Assembly (NCBI RefSeq): GCF_958450345.1
Contig: NC_088784.1
Location: 45,136,278-45,200,277, forward strand
Direction: 5' to 3'
Length of the DNA: 64,000 bases
From: Calliphora vicina
Taxonomy: Eukaryota; Arthropoda; Insecta; Diptera; Calliphoridae
Shown here: piece after piece, positions 33,301 to 45,359 of the stretch
Position numbering within the stretch: position 1 is the first letter of the stretch
Layout of the letters: the number at the start of each line of letters is the position of its first letter
The notes under the pieces: generated by a model
What the model was told of the DNA's origin: nothing
The model's input: the letters and a program-made list of their open reading frames with translations, nothing else
Databases searched by the model: none
Program-made: the position numbers and the translations under genes

Positions 33301-34029
33301 GTTTTGCGACTAATGATCGGTGTTTATCTGGCCATGCACGACTGAAGTCCAGCTTTTTAAAAAAATGGCTAATTGTATCTGCATCGACATCAATTCCATA
33401 ACCTCTTTGATATATTTTTTTTCATTCTACGCTAATTTATTTGGAATTTCTAGGACTTCTCTTTCATTTTTACACCTTAATATTTCATCAAACTTTAATG
33501 GTCATCCTGTTCGTGACAAACTTTCATATCTTTCAAACCGTTGATAGTTCCTAAGGATAGTTTGGACTCTAGATTTTGACAAACTAACGATTTCCCCCAC
33601 AACATTATTTGACAACTAATGTTCCGAAGTCGGCGGATATTTCCTATATTTTCGCCATTTTGAGATTCCTTGTATTACAATTAATAAAAAATTAGCACTA
33701 AATCCCATACACGCAGCTACTATAAATCTAAATCAACTGATCAATTGTGAAATTAACGGCTTTATCATAACAATAGCTCTGTTCAAGAGCGTATAAATTT
33801 TAGAGTGTTCTCTCGTTGCAAACTATTACAAGTTATATTTCATATGTTTTTTGTTATTGTTTATTTATTTACAATTTTATTTTTGTGGTTGATTGAATTG
33901 AAGAAAATGTGAGTATTTATACATTTTAAAAGGAATAAAATAAGAAAATTGTGTGTATAAAACAATTGTTACTGGAAAAGCGTTCATTTACTTTTTACTA
34001 TTTTTGAGAATTTAAGAGAGTAATTTTAA
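33301..34029. other. Unassigned sequence
   Basis: No convincing coding frame; a 74-codon frame at 33320-33544 has no recognisable motif. A TACTGGAAAAGCGTTCATTTAC stretch near 33970 resembles 26800. Confidence 0.35.
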
Positions 34030-34361
34030 CATTGATTTTCCGACTAAATATGTATATACCGAACCACTTTATTACACTTCTACAAAATATTTGGCAAATT
34101 TTTTAAATACTTTGCATTACACTTTTACGCTCCGAAACACGCTTCCGAAACACGCTAATTTTGCTCAAATGAAAAAAATTATTTTTTATTAATTTTTGAC
34201 ACACAATTTTATTTGTGGTAGAATTTAATTCATAGAACAGAGTTTCAATTTTTGGTATTGAAAATAGAACAAAATTTAAAAATTTTTATAGAACTCTGTG
34301 TGTCTGGTGAAAATTAAAATGGCACCAACACATGTACATTTCTATTACTAACACATGTTTA
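34030..34361 (+). mobile_element. Part of TIR/foldback family of 9480-11660, split by a LINE
   Basis: CCGAACCACTTTATTACACT, CGAAACACGCTAATTTTGCT, AACAGAGTTTCAATTTTTGG and ACACATGTACATT match the right arm of the 9.5-11.6 kb foldback region. The sequence resumes after the LINE at 38227. Confidence 0.6.
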
Positions 34362-37300
34362 CCCCTGCTGTGGGTAGTCACCTTGAGTCTTCGGGCACGG
34401 TGCAGGGGCTTAAGCATCCAGGATGTGATCTAAGAACTACCCTCCCCATACCTCATAGCGTATGTCCTCTATGTTAAAAGCGGCTGTGGGGTAAATGACC
34501 ATCTTCGGTCGCCTAGCGATCACGACCTCAATTGGTAGCGTCTGTTCCCTTTGTTAGGGCGGCTACCAATTTCCTCTGTCTGCATTTTTGATGTCGGTCC
34601 GGGACTGTGGTTGGGTTACCTGGGTTACCTTTCTCCGACCCCTGAAGGTAAAGTAAGGAGCTGTATTTTGGTCAGGAAAGACATTAAGGTTTTCCTTCTA
34701 TCTAATTACAGTTCTGGTGATTTAACGGTAGTTGCACTAGAGCGACAAGGGTTACCAACCCTAATCATATCATCTGCGTACTTACCATACGAAGAAGTTA
34801 ATCCGCCCTCACGTGATGTACGCACACTTGTAGACTGGTGTAACACAAGGGGCCATGATCTCATCATAGGATGCGATGCAAATGCCCATCATACTCTGTG
34901 GGGGAGCTCGGATATAAATGACAGGGGTGAGTGTTTACTTCAATACCTTCTATCTACTAACCTAAGTGTTTGCAATAGGGGTAATAGACCAACGTTCTTC
35001 AATAGGATCAGGGAGCAGGTCATTGATATTACTTTGGTAGGGAACACTGACTCAGTTAGAATTCTTGATTGGAGAGTTTCACTCGAGTGCTCATTCTCCG
35101 ATCACCACAGGATAGTTTTTACGATACAGCTTACACTGGATAGGGAAAAACCCTTTAGAAATCCTAGGAAAACCGACTGGGTCAAATTCAGTAATCTTAG
35201 TGACACCATACCACCTCCAGCAATGGATGGACTAAATGGTACACGGGACTTGGACGACTCGGTAGAGTTTCTATCCAGGTCATTAAGGGAAGCCTACTAT
35301 GCTTCGTGTAGGGAGCGGCAGGGACCTAGGAAATTCCGGCAACCATGGTGGAATCCTAGACTAATGCAGCTAAGGAAGGAATGTAGAAAACTTTTTAATA
35401 AGGCGAAGAGGGATCAAGACTTGTTAAGCTGGGACGATTATCGTCAAAGCTTCAACACTTTCAAAAGGGAAACCAGACGGGCAAAGAAGGAATCTTGGGA
35501 GCGTTTCTGTGAGGAACTGGAGAATACCATCGCGTACTATCCAAAGATCCTGGTACGCCTGGATTCCTGATGAAACCAGATGGTAACTTTACAGAAAGCA
35601 GTACCGAAACTTTGGAACTACTTATGGAGACACACTTTCCGGGTTGCAGGGATGATGAAAATGAGGGCTCCGCATCGGAGCACCTTGCAGCTTCTCAAAT
35701 CCACATAAGTGCATTAGTTAGCTCCATTGTTAGCGTGGAGAAAATTTCGTGGGCGGTGTCATCTTTTAAGCCCTATAAATCTCCAGGGCCAGATGGCATA
35801 TTCCCAGCGTTACACCAAAAATCGATTTTAACCATCATGCCATGGCTTATAATGATATTTAGGTACAGCCTGGAAACAGGATACATTCCTAAAGAATGGA
35901 GAGAGGTTACAGTGGTATTTATCCCCAAAGCGGGAAAGGTAAACCACAGTACCGCCAAGGACTATAGACCGATCAGTCTGTCATCGTTTTTATTACTGGA
36001 AAGATTGGTCGATATCCATGTCAGGAACATCCTCTCCCCTGATAATTTCTGTAGGGCACAGCACGCATACCTTAAAGGGAGGTCGGTGGAGACTGCCTTG
36101 CACGACGTTGTCGGAACTATAGAGGGGACACTTGACAAAAAGGAGTATGTTATGGCATCTTTCTTGGATATAGAGGGTGCGTTTAATAATGTGAACATAT
36201 CCGCAATAGTTGATGCATTGGGTGACCTAGGTGTTGATCAGCGGATAAGAAATTGGACAGAAAATATGCTTAGGAGCAGGGCCATTAACTCTAATATGGG
36301 CATTGGTAGGACAAGGAAAGTTGTGACAAGAGGCACACCACAAGGTGGTGTCATCTCTCCACTTCTGTGGAATCTTGTCGTAAATAAAATCCTTTTCAGG
36401 CTCAGCAGGATAGGTACCAAAGTAGTCGCATATGCTGACGACGTTGTGCTTCTTATTCAGGGTAAGTTTCTTCCCACAATAAGTGAACTCATGGAATCAG
36501 CTCTCAGCGTTCTGCTATCATGGGCCAAGGAAAACGGTCTAGGTGTTAATCCTGCCAAGACCGAACTGGTTCTTTTCACCAGAAGATATAAAACTCCAGA
36601 ATTCAGACCTCCACGACTGGATGGTACTTTTCTGAAGTTTTCAAGCGAAGCCAAATATCTTGGCGTAATTTTGGACTCTAAGCTCTCGTGGAAACGTAAT
36701 GCTGAGAGTCGAATGAAGAAGGCTTTATGTGCCTTCTATATATGTAAGAAAACCTTTGGGAAGAGATGGGGTCTTAAACCATACATTGTACACTGGATGT
36801 ACACCGTGGTCATAAGACCTATTTTGACCTATGGGGCTCTTGTTTGGTGGAGATTGGTAGACACTAAGACTTACCTTTCTATTCTAAACAAGGTGCAAAG
36901 ATTAGCATGTCTTGCAATTACTGGCTCTATGAATTCTACCCCTCAGGCCAGTCTAGAGACGATGCTAAATATAATTCCCCTTGATATATATATCAAATGC
37001 ATTTCTGCTAAGTCTGCTCTACGACTTAAACAGTCGAGCGGACTAAAGCATGATCGTATTGGTCATGGCACCATCCTACAAAAGATAGGCAGGACAATCA
37101 TAGGGCGGGAAACGGATTACATAATACCTACACCGAATTTTGACAGAACTTTTAAGACTAGAATACCGACAAGGGATGATTGGGCCGCGAACTCTGTCCT
37201 AAGGGATGACGTGATCTCAATCTACACTGATGGTTCAAAGACAGAAAGAGGCACGGGCTAGGGAATCTTTTCAGATGAACTAGACCTTCTGATGTCTATT

Positions 37301-38212
37301 CGATTACCCGACACCTGCACGGTTTTCCAGGCAGAGATTTATGCCATCGATACAGCCGCGAGAAGAATCCGGGAACTGAATCTCGAAAATTCGACTATAC
37401 ATATTTACTTGGACAGCCTTGCATCAATCAAGGCTCTTAACTCCAACGTGATCAGGTCGAAATGTCTTCTCAATTGTATCAAATCACTGGCACAACTGAC
37501 ACAACATCACGTTGAGTTGATATGGGTTCCAGGTCACGAGGGCATCCGGGGAAATGAAGTATCTGATGAGTGCGCAACCAACGGGTCGTCCCTGGACGTA
37601 ACTCTAGCGCAAAGGGATATTCACACTCCCCTGGTGACAATATCGAGATTGATAGATGAATGGGCTTTGAGTGAGACGGAACTCAGGTGGTCAAATATCA
37701 TCACTTGTAGAATATCAAGAATGCTCTGGCCCAATCTGACAGAGGATAGAACTAGGACTCTTTTGTATCTTAGCAGGTATTCGATCAGGCTTCTTACGGG
37801 TATAATTACTGGGCACTGTATGATTGGACATATGTCGGAACGTATGGGTTACCCTCGTTATAGCTACTGTAGAAGTTGTTTAGATGAAGAGGAGGAATCG
37901 GTACAGCACCTTCTATGTGAATGCCCAGCCTTACAAGAGCATAGACTACTACATCTTGGTAGAGCTCTTTTCCATGATCTGGACTGTCTCAGAGATGTGT
38001 CACTAGTAAATATGATCAGATTTATTAGAAGTACCGGTTGGTTCCCACGGGGATCACAGGAATCACATAGTCAACGAAATTAGGGAGGGAAACTATTCTC
38101 ACTTTATGTACGAATTTTCAGCATAAGGGAATAGTATTTCTAAGGGTATCACAATGGGCCACAAGGCCTCCGAGTGAACTCGCTAAATTGCGAGCAACCC
38201 ACGTAACCTAAC
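34362..38212 (+). mobile_element. Non-LTR retrotransposon with RNase H (I/LOA-like), inactive
   Basis: 3851 bp inserted between two copies of CTAACACATGTTTA (34348-34361, 38213-38226). It holds an endonuclease/RT/RNase H polyprotein frame (34551-38083) but no ORF1. Its 3' end has no poly(A) but a short AACCT repeat (GTAACCTAACCTAA). An RNase H after the RT is typical of I-superfamily lineages. Base composition is visibly more GC-rich than the surroundings. Copy 34362-34550 may be 5' leader joined to ORF2 by an internal deletion. Confidence 0.92.
34551..38083 (+). pseudogene. LINE ORF2 polyprotein (endonuclease, RT, RNase H), broken
   Basis: Three blocks. 34551-35570: apurinic-type endonuclease with CDANAHHTLWGS, PTFFNRIREQVIDITL and SDHHRIVF; the N-terminal strand with the NLNHSKAA/QEPW motifs is missing. 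35570-37261, after a frameshift: reverse transcriptase with SPGPDGIFP, DYRPISLSSF, SFLDIEGAFNNV, RGTPQGGVISPLLWN and the catalytic YADD. 37292-38083, same frame after a TAG at 37259: RNase H, with YTDGSK before the stop, then FQAEIYAID, YLDSLASIKAL and VPGHEGIRGNEVSDE, ending in a Cys/His cluster YCRSC..HLLCECP. Catalytic motifs are preserved, so the breaks are recent, but this copy cannot make the full protein. Confidence 0.92.
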
Positions 38213-38305
38213 CTAACACATGTTTAAAGTTAGTTACTTTTTCACCAAAACAGCTTTAGAGTTAGGTCAAAGAGTTCAACTACTTGGTATACTTTGGATT
38301 AAACA
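38213..38305 (+). mobile_element. Continuation of the TIR family split by the LINE
   Basis: AACACATGTTTAAAGTTAG.. GTCAAAGAGTTCAACTACTTG matches 11563-11636, including the family's AGAGTTGGACTACTTG end. Confidence 0.6.
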
Positions 38306-38339
38306 TTAAAGGCCGTATTCATAAACAATTGAAATGTCG

Positions 38340-39389
38340 ATATCGTATGTAGAGTAAACGTATCGTATGACGGTAAAATTGCGAATTTTGACCGTCCCCC
38401 CTCTAGAATGGTTATATGTATTGTAGAAACTCGTTGGGTAAAATATTAAGATGATAGGATAACGTTAACTGGTGCCGCAACGATGCTGAAGTTTTGAATT
38501 CAAATTCAAATTAAAAGAATCGAAATGTACACGTAATTGTCGTTCTAAAAAGACATAAAAGACAAAAATTGGTTAAAAAATGTTAAAGTTATTAAAAAAT
38601 CGCCAGGCCATTAACGTGTCTCAGGCCACTAGAATAAGAAATGTATAAACAAAATTAACATACATATTTTGAGAAATATTATCATAAAAGTACATTTTTA
38701 CATAAAATATATCCATATTTACTAGTATATGAGTTTTTATCTTCGTAGGATACCGTTAACCTATTCGCTGGTATGACCAAAAAAATTTAATTTTTTTTAA
38801 AGGCAGTTCAAAACTCCAATTTCAAATTTTTAAAAATTTTGTTAAACAAATTTCTAAATTTTTTGATCATCACATTGGGATTTATTGAGAACACAATAGG
38901 GAATAAAAATGTGAAAAAAATATGTCAATACCTCCTATAGTTTTTCCGTACCTGCGATTTAAATTTTTAGATTTTCGAGAAAAACTATTTTTTGGCCATA
39001 TTTTGGCAAAAGAGCCAACTGTTATGATTTTTAAGTAAAAGCTATTCATTTAATTTACTAAAATCGGAAAACGCTAACCCTTAAATCGTGAAGGTCAAAG
39101 GTCAAATTTTTAAATATTTGGATTTTGGATTTTCTCGAAAAATATTTTTTCACATTTTTATTCCCTACAAGCTATAAGTGGATACTAATAGGGGAAAACC
39201 TGTAATTTCTGAAGATTCACTGACAATTTGATAAAAATCGGTCCAGCCATATCTCCGGAACTACTATGCCGATTTCGTGCAAACTTCACATAAACCATCT
39301 ACAGACCATCCCCAAAATTTTGGTTGAAATCGGTCGACCCGTTTTCGCAGTAAATGGTGACATCAAAATGTACATTTCTTTTTATATAT
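38340..39389 (+). mobile_element. Left arm of inverted-repeat element surrounding long-TIR copy 2
   Basis: CTCTAGAATGG, TAACGTTAACTGGTGCCGCA, AATCGCCAGGCCATTAACG, TTCGTAGGATACCG and CCTATTCGCTGGTATGACC recur in inverse order at 43130-43690. The region 38990-39370 extends this with a segment also found at 26090-26350 and 61350-61560. Confidence 0.65.
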
Positions 39390-42300
39390 GGGGCATTTCA
39401 CGTCAAGTGAACCAACTTTTGAAATCGATGTCTTCCGATCGCGATGAAATTTGCACCAATGTTAGTTCTATTGGATAGTAATTCGGACACCATTTTTCAA
39501 CAAGATCGGTCAAGAACTCTCTGAGTTATAGGAGGTCAAAATTTGACATTTTGGCCAAACAGGTGTTTTTTTTATCCATATAACTTATTACCTATTGTTC
39601 TTAGCAAAATGTGTCCCAAATAGTTTAGATAGCTATTTATGCAATCTTTCGAAGAAAAAAAATTAAAAAAATTTAATAAAATATTTTTGAATTTTTTTTT
39701 TTAAATCAAAAATATTTTTGACTTTTTTTTCAAAATGGGCCCTTTTTATTTTTTTATTTTTTTTAAGAAAGCTTAGGTCTTTTCCTAAGCGACCTATATG
39801 GTCGCTTAGTGGGATGCGAGTGGGATATCTATCAAAAAAAATATTTTGTAACTCAAGATTTAAAATTTTTGAATTTTTTTGCAAAATCAAAAACTTTGTT
39901 GACTTTTTTTAAAAAAATGGACCCATTTTTTATTTTTTTTTTTTTGCTCAGAAGAAAGCTTATGTGTTTTCCTTTAACACCCTTTTTGTCGCTTAGTGGG
40001 ATGCGAGTGGGATATCTATAAAAAAAATGTTTTGTAACTCAAGACATACAATTTTTTACTTTTTTTTTGAAAAATCAAAAACCTTTTTGACTTTTTTTTT
40101 CTAAAATGGACTCTTTTTTTTATTAATTTTTTTCTCAAAAGAAAGCTTAGGTCTTTTCCTTTAAAACCTTTTTGGTCGCTTAGTGGGATGCGAGTGGGAT
40201 ATCTATCAAAATAAATGTTTTGTAACTCAAGACAAATGTTTTTAAATTGATTTTTTTCATATTTGTGTGTAAGTGTTTCTAAAACCTTAAAAATAAAAAC
40301 CACAACAACTGACCGATAATAGCCACTGGAGGGGTGCAATATGAGGCCGACCGCTATTAATTTTCCACCCCCAAAATTTGTCTGAGTTTTGTATCTTGCG
40401 GCTTTTTTAGTCAATCCTAGAGGTAGTTTTCAGCGCACGTGATTTTCATTGTTAAAATATCAGGTGCCTCAGAAACAAATTTTTGGAATCAAGTGGAAAT
40501 ATTTTATGGCCCTTCTCCGAAGTACCAGTTTATTTATTATTTTATGACATTTGACTTTAAGAAGTGGGTGGAGAGGTAGAAGTTGACAGGTAGGTTATTT
40601 ATGTATATGGTGGTTTATTTTTATTATTATTTGTAACATTTGGTTAAACTAGGTACTTTAGTATGTAAGCCCTTCTTGACCCTAATAAAAGATTTTAGAC
40701 TCATTCATTAAAACGTACTACCTATATAATCTTAAAAAACTATTTATTGTCATTCTGAAGACATACGGAAATCAGTTTTTTAGAAACAGCGTTAAAGTTA
40801 AGACGTGTGTTATTTACATAAATACTTACAAAATTCAAAATGTCTACGACTTCTAAAAAGGCTAAGGTTGAAAATGAAATTTATTCGTCTTTTTGTTTTA
40901 ATCCCTTTAACAAAATGAAGCACAGATCATCAGATATGCGAAATATTTCCGACGGCTTATTAAAAAAATTCCCTACGCTGTCAAAACGATTGAAAATTTG
41001 TGGATCATGCAGGAAAGAGCTCGGAAAGTTGAACGAATTACCGAATTTGAATAGTAATGAGCCTTGCGTTGAAGTTATTCCAGATGAAGACAAAAGTAAT
41101 TCCGAGAATGAAGACAGAACTGTTGATGATGATGGTTATTCTAACTTTTCAAATTCAACGAATGAGTGTCGAAACCAATACCATAAGGATGCAGTAGAAG
41201 TTCTTGAACAAATAAAAGAGAAATACAAAACGTCACAGAGTGAAGCTGAAAGAATTCAACTTCTCACGCTTGCTCCAAGAACATGGAGTTCTGCAAAAAC
41301 AATGACTGAGTTTGGAACGTCTCAACGCATTCCACTTCAATAACGACCAAGCAACTATATTCACAGTAGTTATTTACTACATGAAAGAAGAAAACCTGGA
41401 AAGTATGGCAATCATATCCGACGATTTAAAACATGACACCGTTGCAGTTTATGAGTACCAGAAGATAATACTAAATTATCTAAAATCAAAATTTACAGTA
41501 GAAAAGCTATACTACGTTTCGGACGGAGCTCGTCAACATTTTAAAAACAAAAGTAGCTTCGCAAATCTTACAGCTCATGAAAAAGATTTTGGAATGCCAG
41601 CTGAGTGGCATTTTCATCCTACTGCTCATGGTAAAGGAGCATGTGATGGTATTGGAGCAAACCTCAAAAGAAATGCAGCGAAGTATAGCCTCCAGTGCTC
41701 TCATCAAGATCGCATCTTAGATGCGACTGCTTTATTCCATTGGGCAAAGAATTATTGTAAAGAAACTAAAATAGTTTTTAGTAGCATGAGGAAACATTGA
41801 AAAAACTAAAGAGCAGATTCGATGCTGCGGTAACAATCGATGGCACTGCTCAATACCATGCTTTCATACCGCTTGTCGATGGAAGACTCAAATTAAAAAA
41901 GTTTTCTGCATCTACTCAATGCGATTTCTTTCCAAAGCCAAAAAAGAAGCCAGCAGCGAAATCAGTAGCTGAATCTAATAACGCCAAGAAAGGATTGACA
42001 AAAAAAAAAGCAGCTAATAAAGGTGACAAATAAGGAGGATAAAAGTATGGATATTTGAAAATTTAAAAACTTCATAAATTAAGTGTAAAAATAGTTATTA
42101 TATAAATTGATCTATTCTGATTAAGATTAAATTTTACTAAATTATTCATCTTTTTATTATTATTATTATATATTAAATTAATTATTATTACAAATAAATA
42201 ACAAAATTAAATTATTCAACATTTCCATAGAAAAAAAGTGATTTTTATTCCTGAGGTTAACATATTATAGGTATTACAGTATCGAGGCTATGAAATTTTA

Positions 42301-43109
42301 GTTGGGTATGTTACATACCATCGGAAAGGCTAATGTGTCTAGTTTCTCTGCGTAAGTTTAATTTTTAAGGCTTTTTTAAAGGAAAATACCTAAGCTTTCT
42401 TTTGAGAAAAAAAATTAATAAAAAAAGAGTCCATTTTGGAAAAAAAAAGTCAAAAAGGTTTTTGATTTTTAAAAAAAAAGTATAGATATACCACTCGCAT
42501 CCCACTAAGCGACAAAAAGGGTGTTAAAGGAAAACACATAAGCTTTCTTCTGAGCAAAAAAAAAAATTAAAAAATGGGTCCATTTTTTTAAAAAAAGTCA
42601 ACAAAGTTTTTGATTTTGCAAAAAAATTCAAAAATTTTAATCTTGAGTTACAAAATATTTTTTTTGATAGATATCCCACTCGCATCCCACTAAGCGACCA
42701 TATAGGTCGCTTAGGAAAAGACCTAAGCTTTCTTAAAAAAAATAAAAAAATAAAAAGGGCACATTTTGAAAAAAAAAGTCAAAAATATTTTTGATTTAAA
42801 AAAAAAAATCAAAAATATTTTATTAAATTTTTTTAATTTTTATTTTCGAAAGATTGCATAAATAGCTATCTAAACTATTTGGGACACATTTTGCTAAGAA
42901 CAATAGGTAATAAGTTATATGGATAAAAAAAAACACCTGTTTGGCCAAAATGTCAAATTTTGACCTCCTATAACTCAGAGAGTTCTTGACCGATCTTGTT
43001 GAAAAATGGTGTCCGAATTACTATCCAATAGAACTAACATTGGTGCAAATTTCATCGCGATCGGAAGACATCGATTTCAAAAGTTGGTTCACTTGACGTG
43101 AAATGCCCC
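39390..43109 (+). mobile_element. Long-TIR DNA transposon, copy 2 (inverted relative to copy 1)
   Basis: 3720 bp with the same GGGGCATTTCACGTCAAGTG ends and the same ATAT flanks on both sides. TIRs are at 39390-40300 and about 42370-43109; the right one has lost part of one subterminal repeat (near 42480). It lacks the mini-me-like insertion of copy 1 and carries a deletion inside the transposase. It sits near the middle of an older inverted-repeat element. Confidence 0.88.
40840..42033 (+). pseudogene. Transposase of long-TIR copy 2, internally deleted
   Basis: 40840-41343 gives the N-terminal 160 residues, nearly identical to copy 1 (CGSC motif at FKICGSC becomes LKICGSC; one extra D in the acidic linker). 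At TEFGTSQR the frame jumps to AFHFNNDQATIF, deleting the segment from the KARIAKQLV region through the DFAENY motif (about 0.8 kb) and shifting frame. 41312-41800 carries YVSDGARQHFKN, AEWHFHPTAHGKG and CDGIGANLKR. 41797-42033 gives the C-terminus LKSRFDAAVTIDGTAQYHAF with a lysine-rich tail. The shift between the last two blocks (GTAGCATGAGG) is the same as in copy 1. Non-functional, lacking one catalytic Asp region. Confidence 0.88.
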
Positions 43110-43745
43110 ATATACATACATATATAAGATTATGTTCTCAATAAATCCCAATGTGATGATCAAAAAATTTTGAAATTTGTTTAACAAATTTTTTTAAAAA
43201 TTTGAAATTGAAGTTTTGAAACTGCCTTTAAAAAATTAAATTTTTTTGGTCATACCAGCGAATAGGTTAACGGCATCCTACGAAGACAAAAACTCACATA
43301 CAAGTAAATATGGATATATTTTAAGTAAAAATGTACTTTTATGATAATATTTCTCAAAATATGTTAATTTTGTTTCTACATTTCTTATTCTAGTGGCCTG
43401 AGACACGTTAATGGCCTGGCGATTTTTTAATAACTTTAACATTTTTTAACCAATTTTTGTCTTTTATGTCTTATTTGAACGATAATTACGTGTGCATTTC
43501 GATTCATTCAATTTAAATTGCAAAAGTAATTATTTAATGCCAAAATTTTTACAAAAACTGAAAAAATTCCATTTTTTCCCCTTGTAAATGCACCTCAAAA
43601 CTTCAGCTTCGTTGCGGCACCAGTTAACGTTATCCTATCATCCTAATATTTTACTCAACCAGTTTCTACAATACATAAAACCATTCTAGAGAAGGGGAAG
43701 GCCGGTACCTAGAAAATAGTTTTCGTCCATATAATCTTGGAGCAC
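43110..43745 (-). mobile_element. Right arm of inverted-repeat element surrounding long-TIR copy 2
   Basis: Inverse of 38340-38900, ending GGAGCACTCTA. The arms are about 85-90% alike by eye. The right arm has an extra A/T-rich segment near 43500-43590. Confidence 0.65.
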
Positions 43746-44003
43746 TCTAGTGTACATACATACATAAAATAAACAAATAAAAAAAGTTACTCAAAATTCA
43801 AGTAATTTATTTGAAATTATTCAGATTTATTACCAAGGTGTATTCAATAAGGTAAAGTTACACAGCTAATTATTATTTGTCAGGGAACGTAACGGTTATA
43901 AATGATATCAAATAAATTATTTTAAAACAGTTTGCGGAATCATTTGCCAAGTTTTATTTTTCCCGTCAGAAAATAAATCTCATTTTATGTAAATGAACAC
44001 CTA
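43746..44003. other. Left flank of MITE; half of a spaced inverted repeat
   Basis: Non-coding. 43951-43986 (GTTTTATTTTTCCCGTCAGA..) is inverted at 44724-44758 on the other side of the MITE. Confidence 0.5.
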
Positions 44004-44538
44004 ATGCATTAAACACATTCAAGACAGCAGGCTACGAACTTCAATCTGTCAAAAATAAAATGCACACGTTTATATGGAGACGATTATTTTAACGACAGCA
44101 CAGCTACACGGCCACACGACTACTCATGCCGATGTAGCCGAATTAGGCTAATTTCTATTTTTGTCAACTACAAAACAGAAATAGTGTTGCTAATATAATA
44201 AAAAATGTAAATCAAATTAGTGCTTAAAAAAATATATTTTTTTACTTAATTAATAGAAGTTTCTGATAACCATATTGAAATAAATTAATAACAGGTACAT
44301 AATTAATTATAACCATATATATATTTTTACTCAAAATAATTGTTTCAGTCTTAATTACTTTGGAATTTTGTACGGTTATTTTTTATTAAAGTGGCACCAC
44401 TGAATTATTAATCAGCTGTTTACTTTGTAGCTGTCGTCTTTAAAATAATTCAGTAGCTGCCACACGACTACAACTGTAACCAGCAGAATTTGTGTTCGTG
44501 TAGTCGTGTAGCCTGTTGTCTTGAATGTGTTTAATGCA
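44004..44538 (-). mobile_element. ATGCATTAAACAC-family MITE, copy 2, TSD TA
   Basis: 535 bp, ends ATGCATTAAACACATTCAAG and GTGTTTAATGCA, flanked by TA (44002-44003, 44539-44540). Inverse orientation to copy 3 (63138) and highly similar. Non-coding; the TA duplication points to a Tc1/mariner-type source. Confidence 0.88.
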
Positions 44539-44540
44539 TA

Positions 44541-45343
44541 AAGCTTGCCGCTGGTCAAATGATTACAAGTTGTAAAGCAAGAAGTGGGTTTTTCATTTGT
44601 TATTATTTGATTCCTATTATGTATTAAATTGTTAATTTTTTTCTTAAACAAAAAAAATTACTGCAAACATTATTACAGATAGACTAAGTAAAAATAGAAA
44701 CTGAAAAAAGAAGAAAATAAACGAAATGAGTTTTATTTTCTGACGGGAAAAATAAAACTCCTCAAATGAGTTTTATTTTATGACGTTTAATTTTTCGTTC
44801 AAAAATAACTGTTACCTATGGATATGAGATTGTTTTATAAGATAACCATTGATTCTGAAAGAGCACAATAAAATTTTACGAAACATTCTTAACCCAGATA
44901 TGCCGACTGTACTACACGTAGTTCTTGTTTACAGGATACGTCACGTTTATCAAAATACCATTTCGACAAAAAGTCAAAAATGTTTATGTTACAAGATATT
45001 GGCAGCAATTTTGCAATTATTGAACAGTTGTCAATAAAATTAGTACCAAAATATTAAATATGATATTAATCTTATTTATTCCATTTTTCCACCACAAACT
45101 GCTTTTTTTCTGTAGATTCCGCGTTTACTTTTATTGTTTACCTTTTTTGTTTTTTTTTTAAATTTCTATGTCAGCTGTTCAGCGGTGCCACTTGTCTATA
45201 TTTTGTTGTATATTGTATGAAAACATTTTCTATATTTGAGGTAGCACCCAGTTAAAGTTTTTTGGCGTCATTATTTCGAAATTTCATATTGTTGTAGATC
45301 AGGTGTTTTCCAGTTGATGCGTAGTTGTTCAGTTTTTTAGGGG
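44541..45343. other. Unassigned, with the other half of a spaced inverted repeat
   Basis: Apart from the 44724-44758 arm, and ATGAGTTTTATTTT repeated at 44727 and 44767, no gene or element is recognised. Confidence 0.35.
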
Positions 45344-45359
45344 TAATGGGGGCCAGTAT

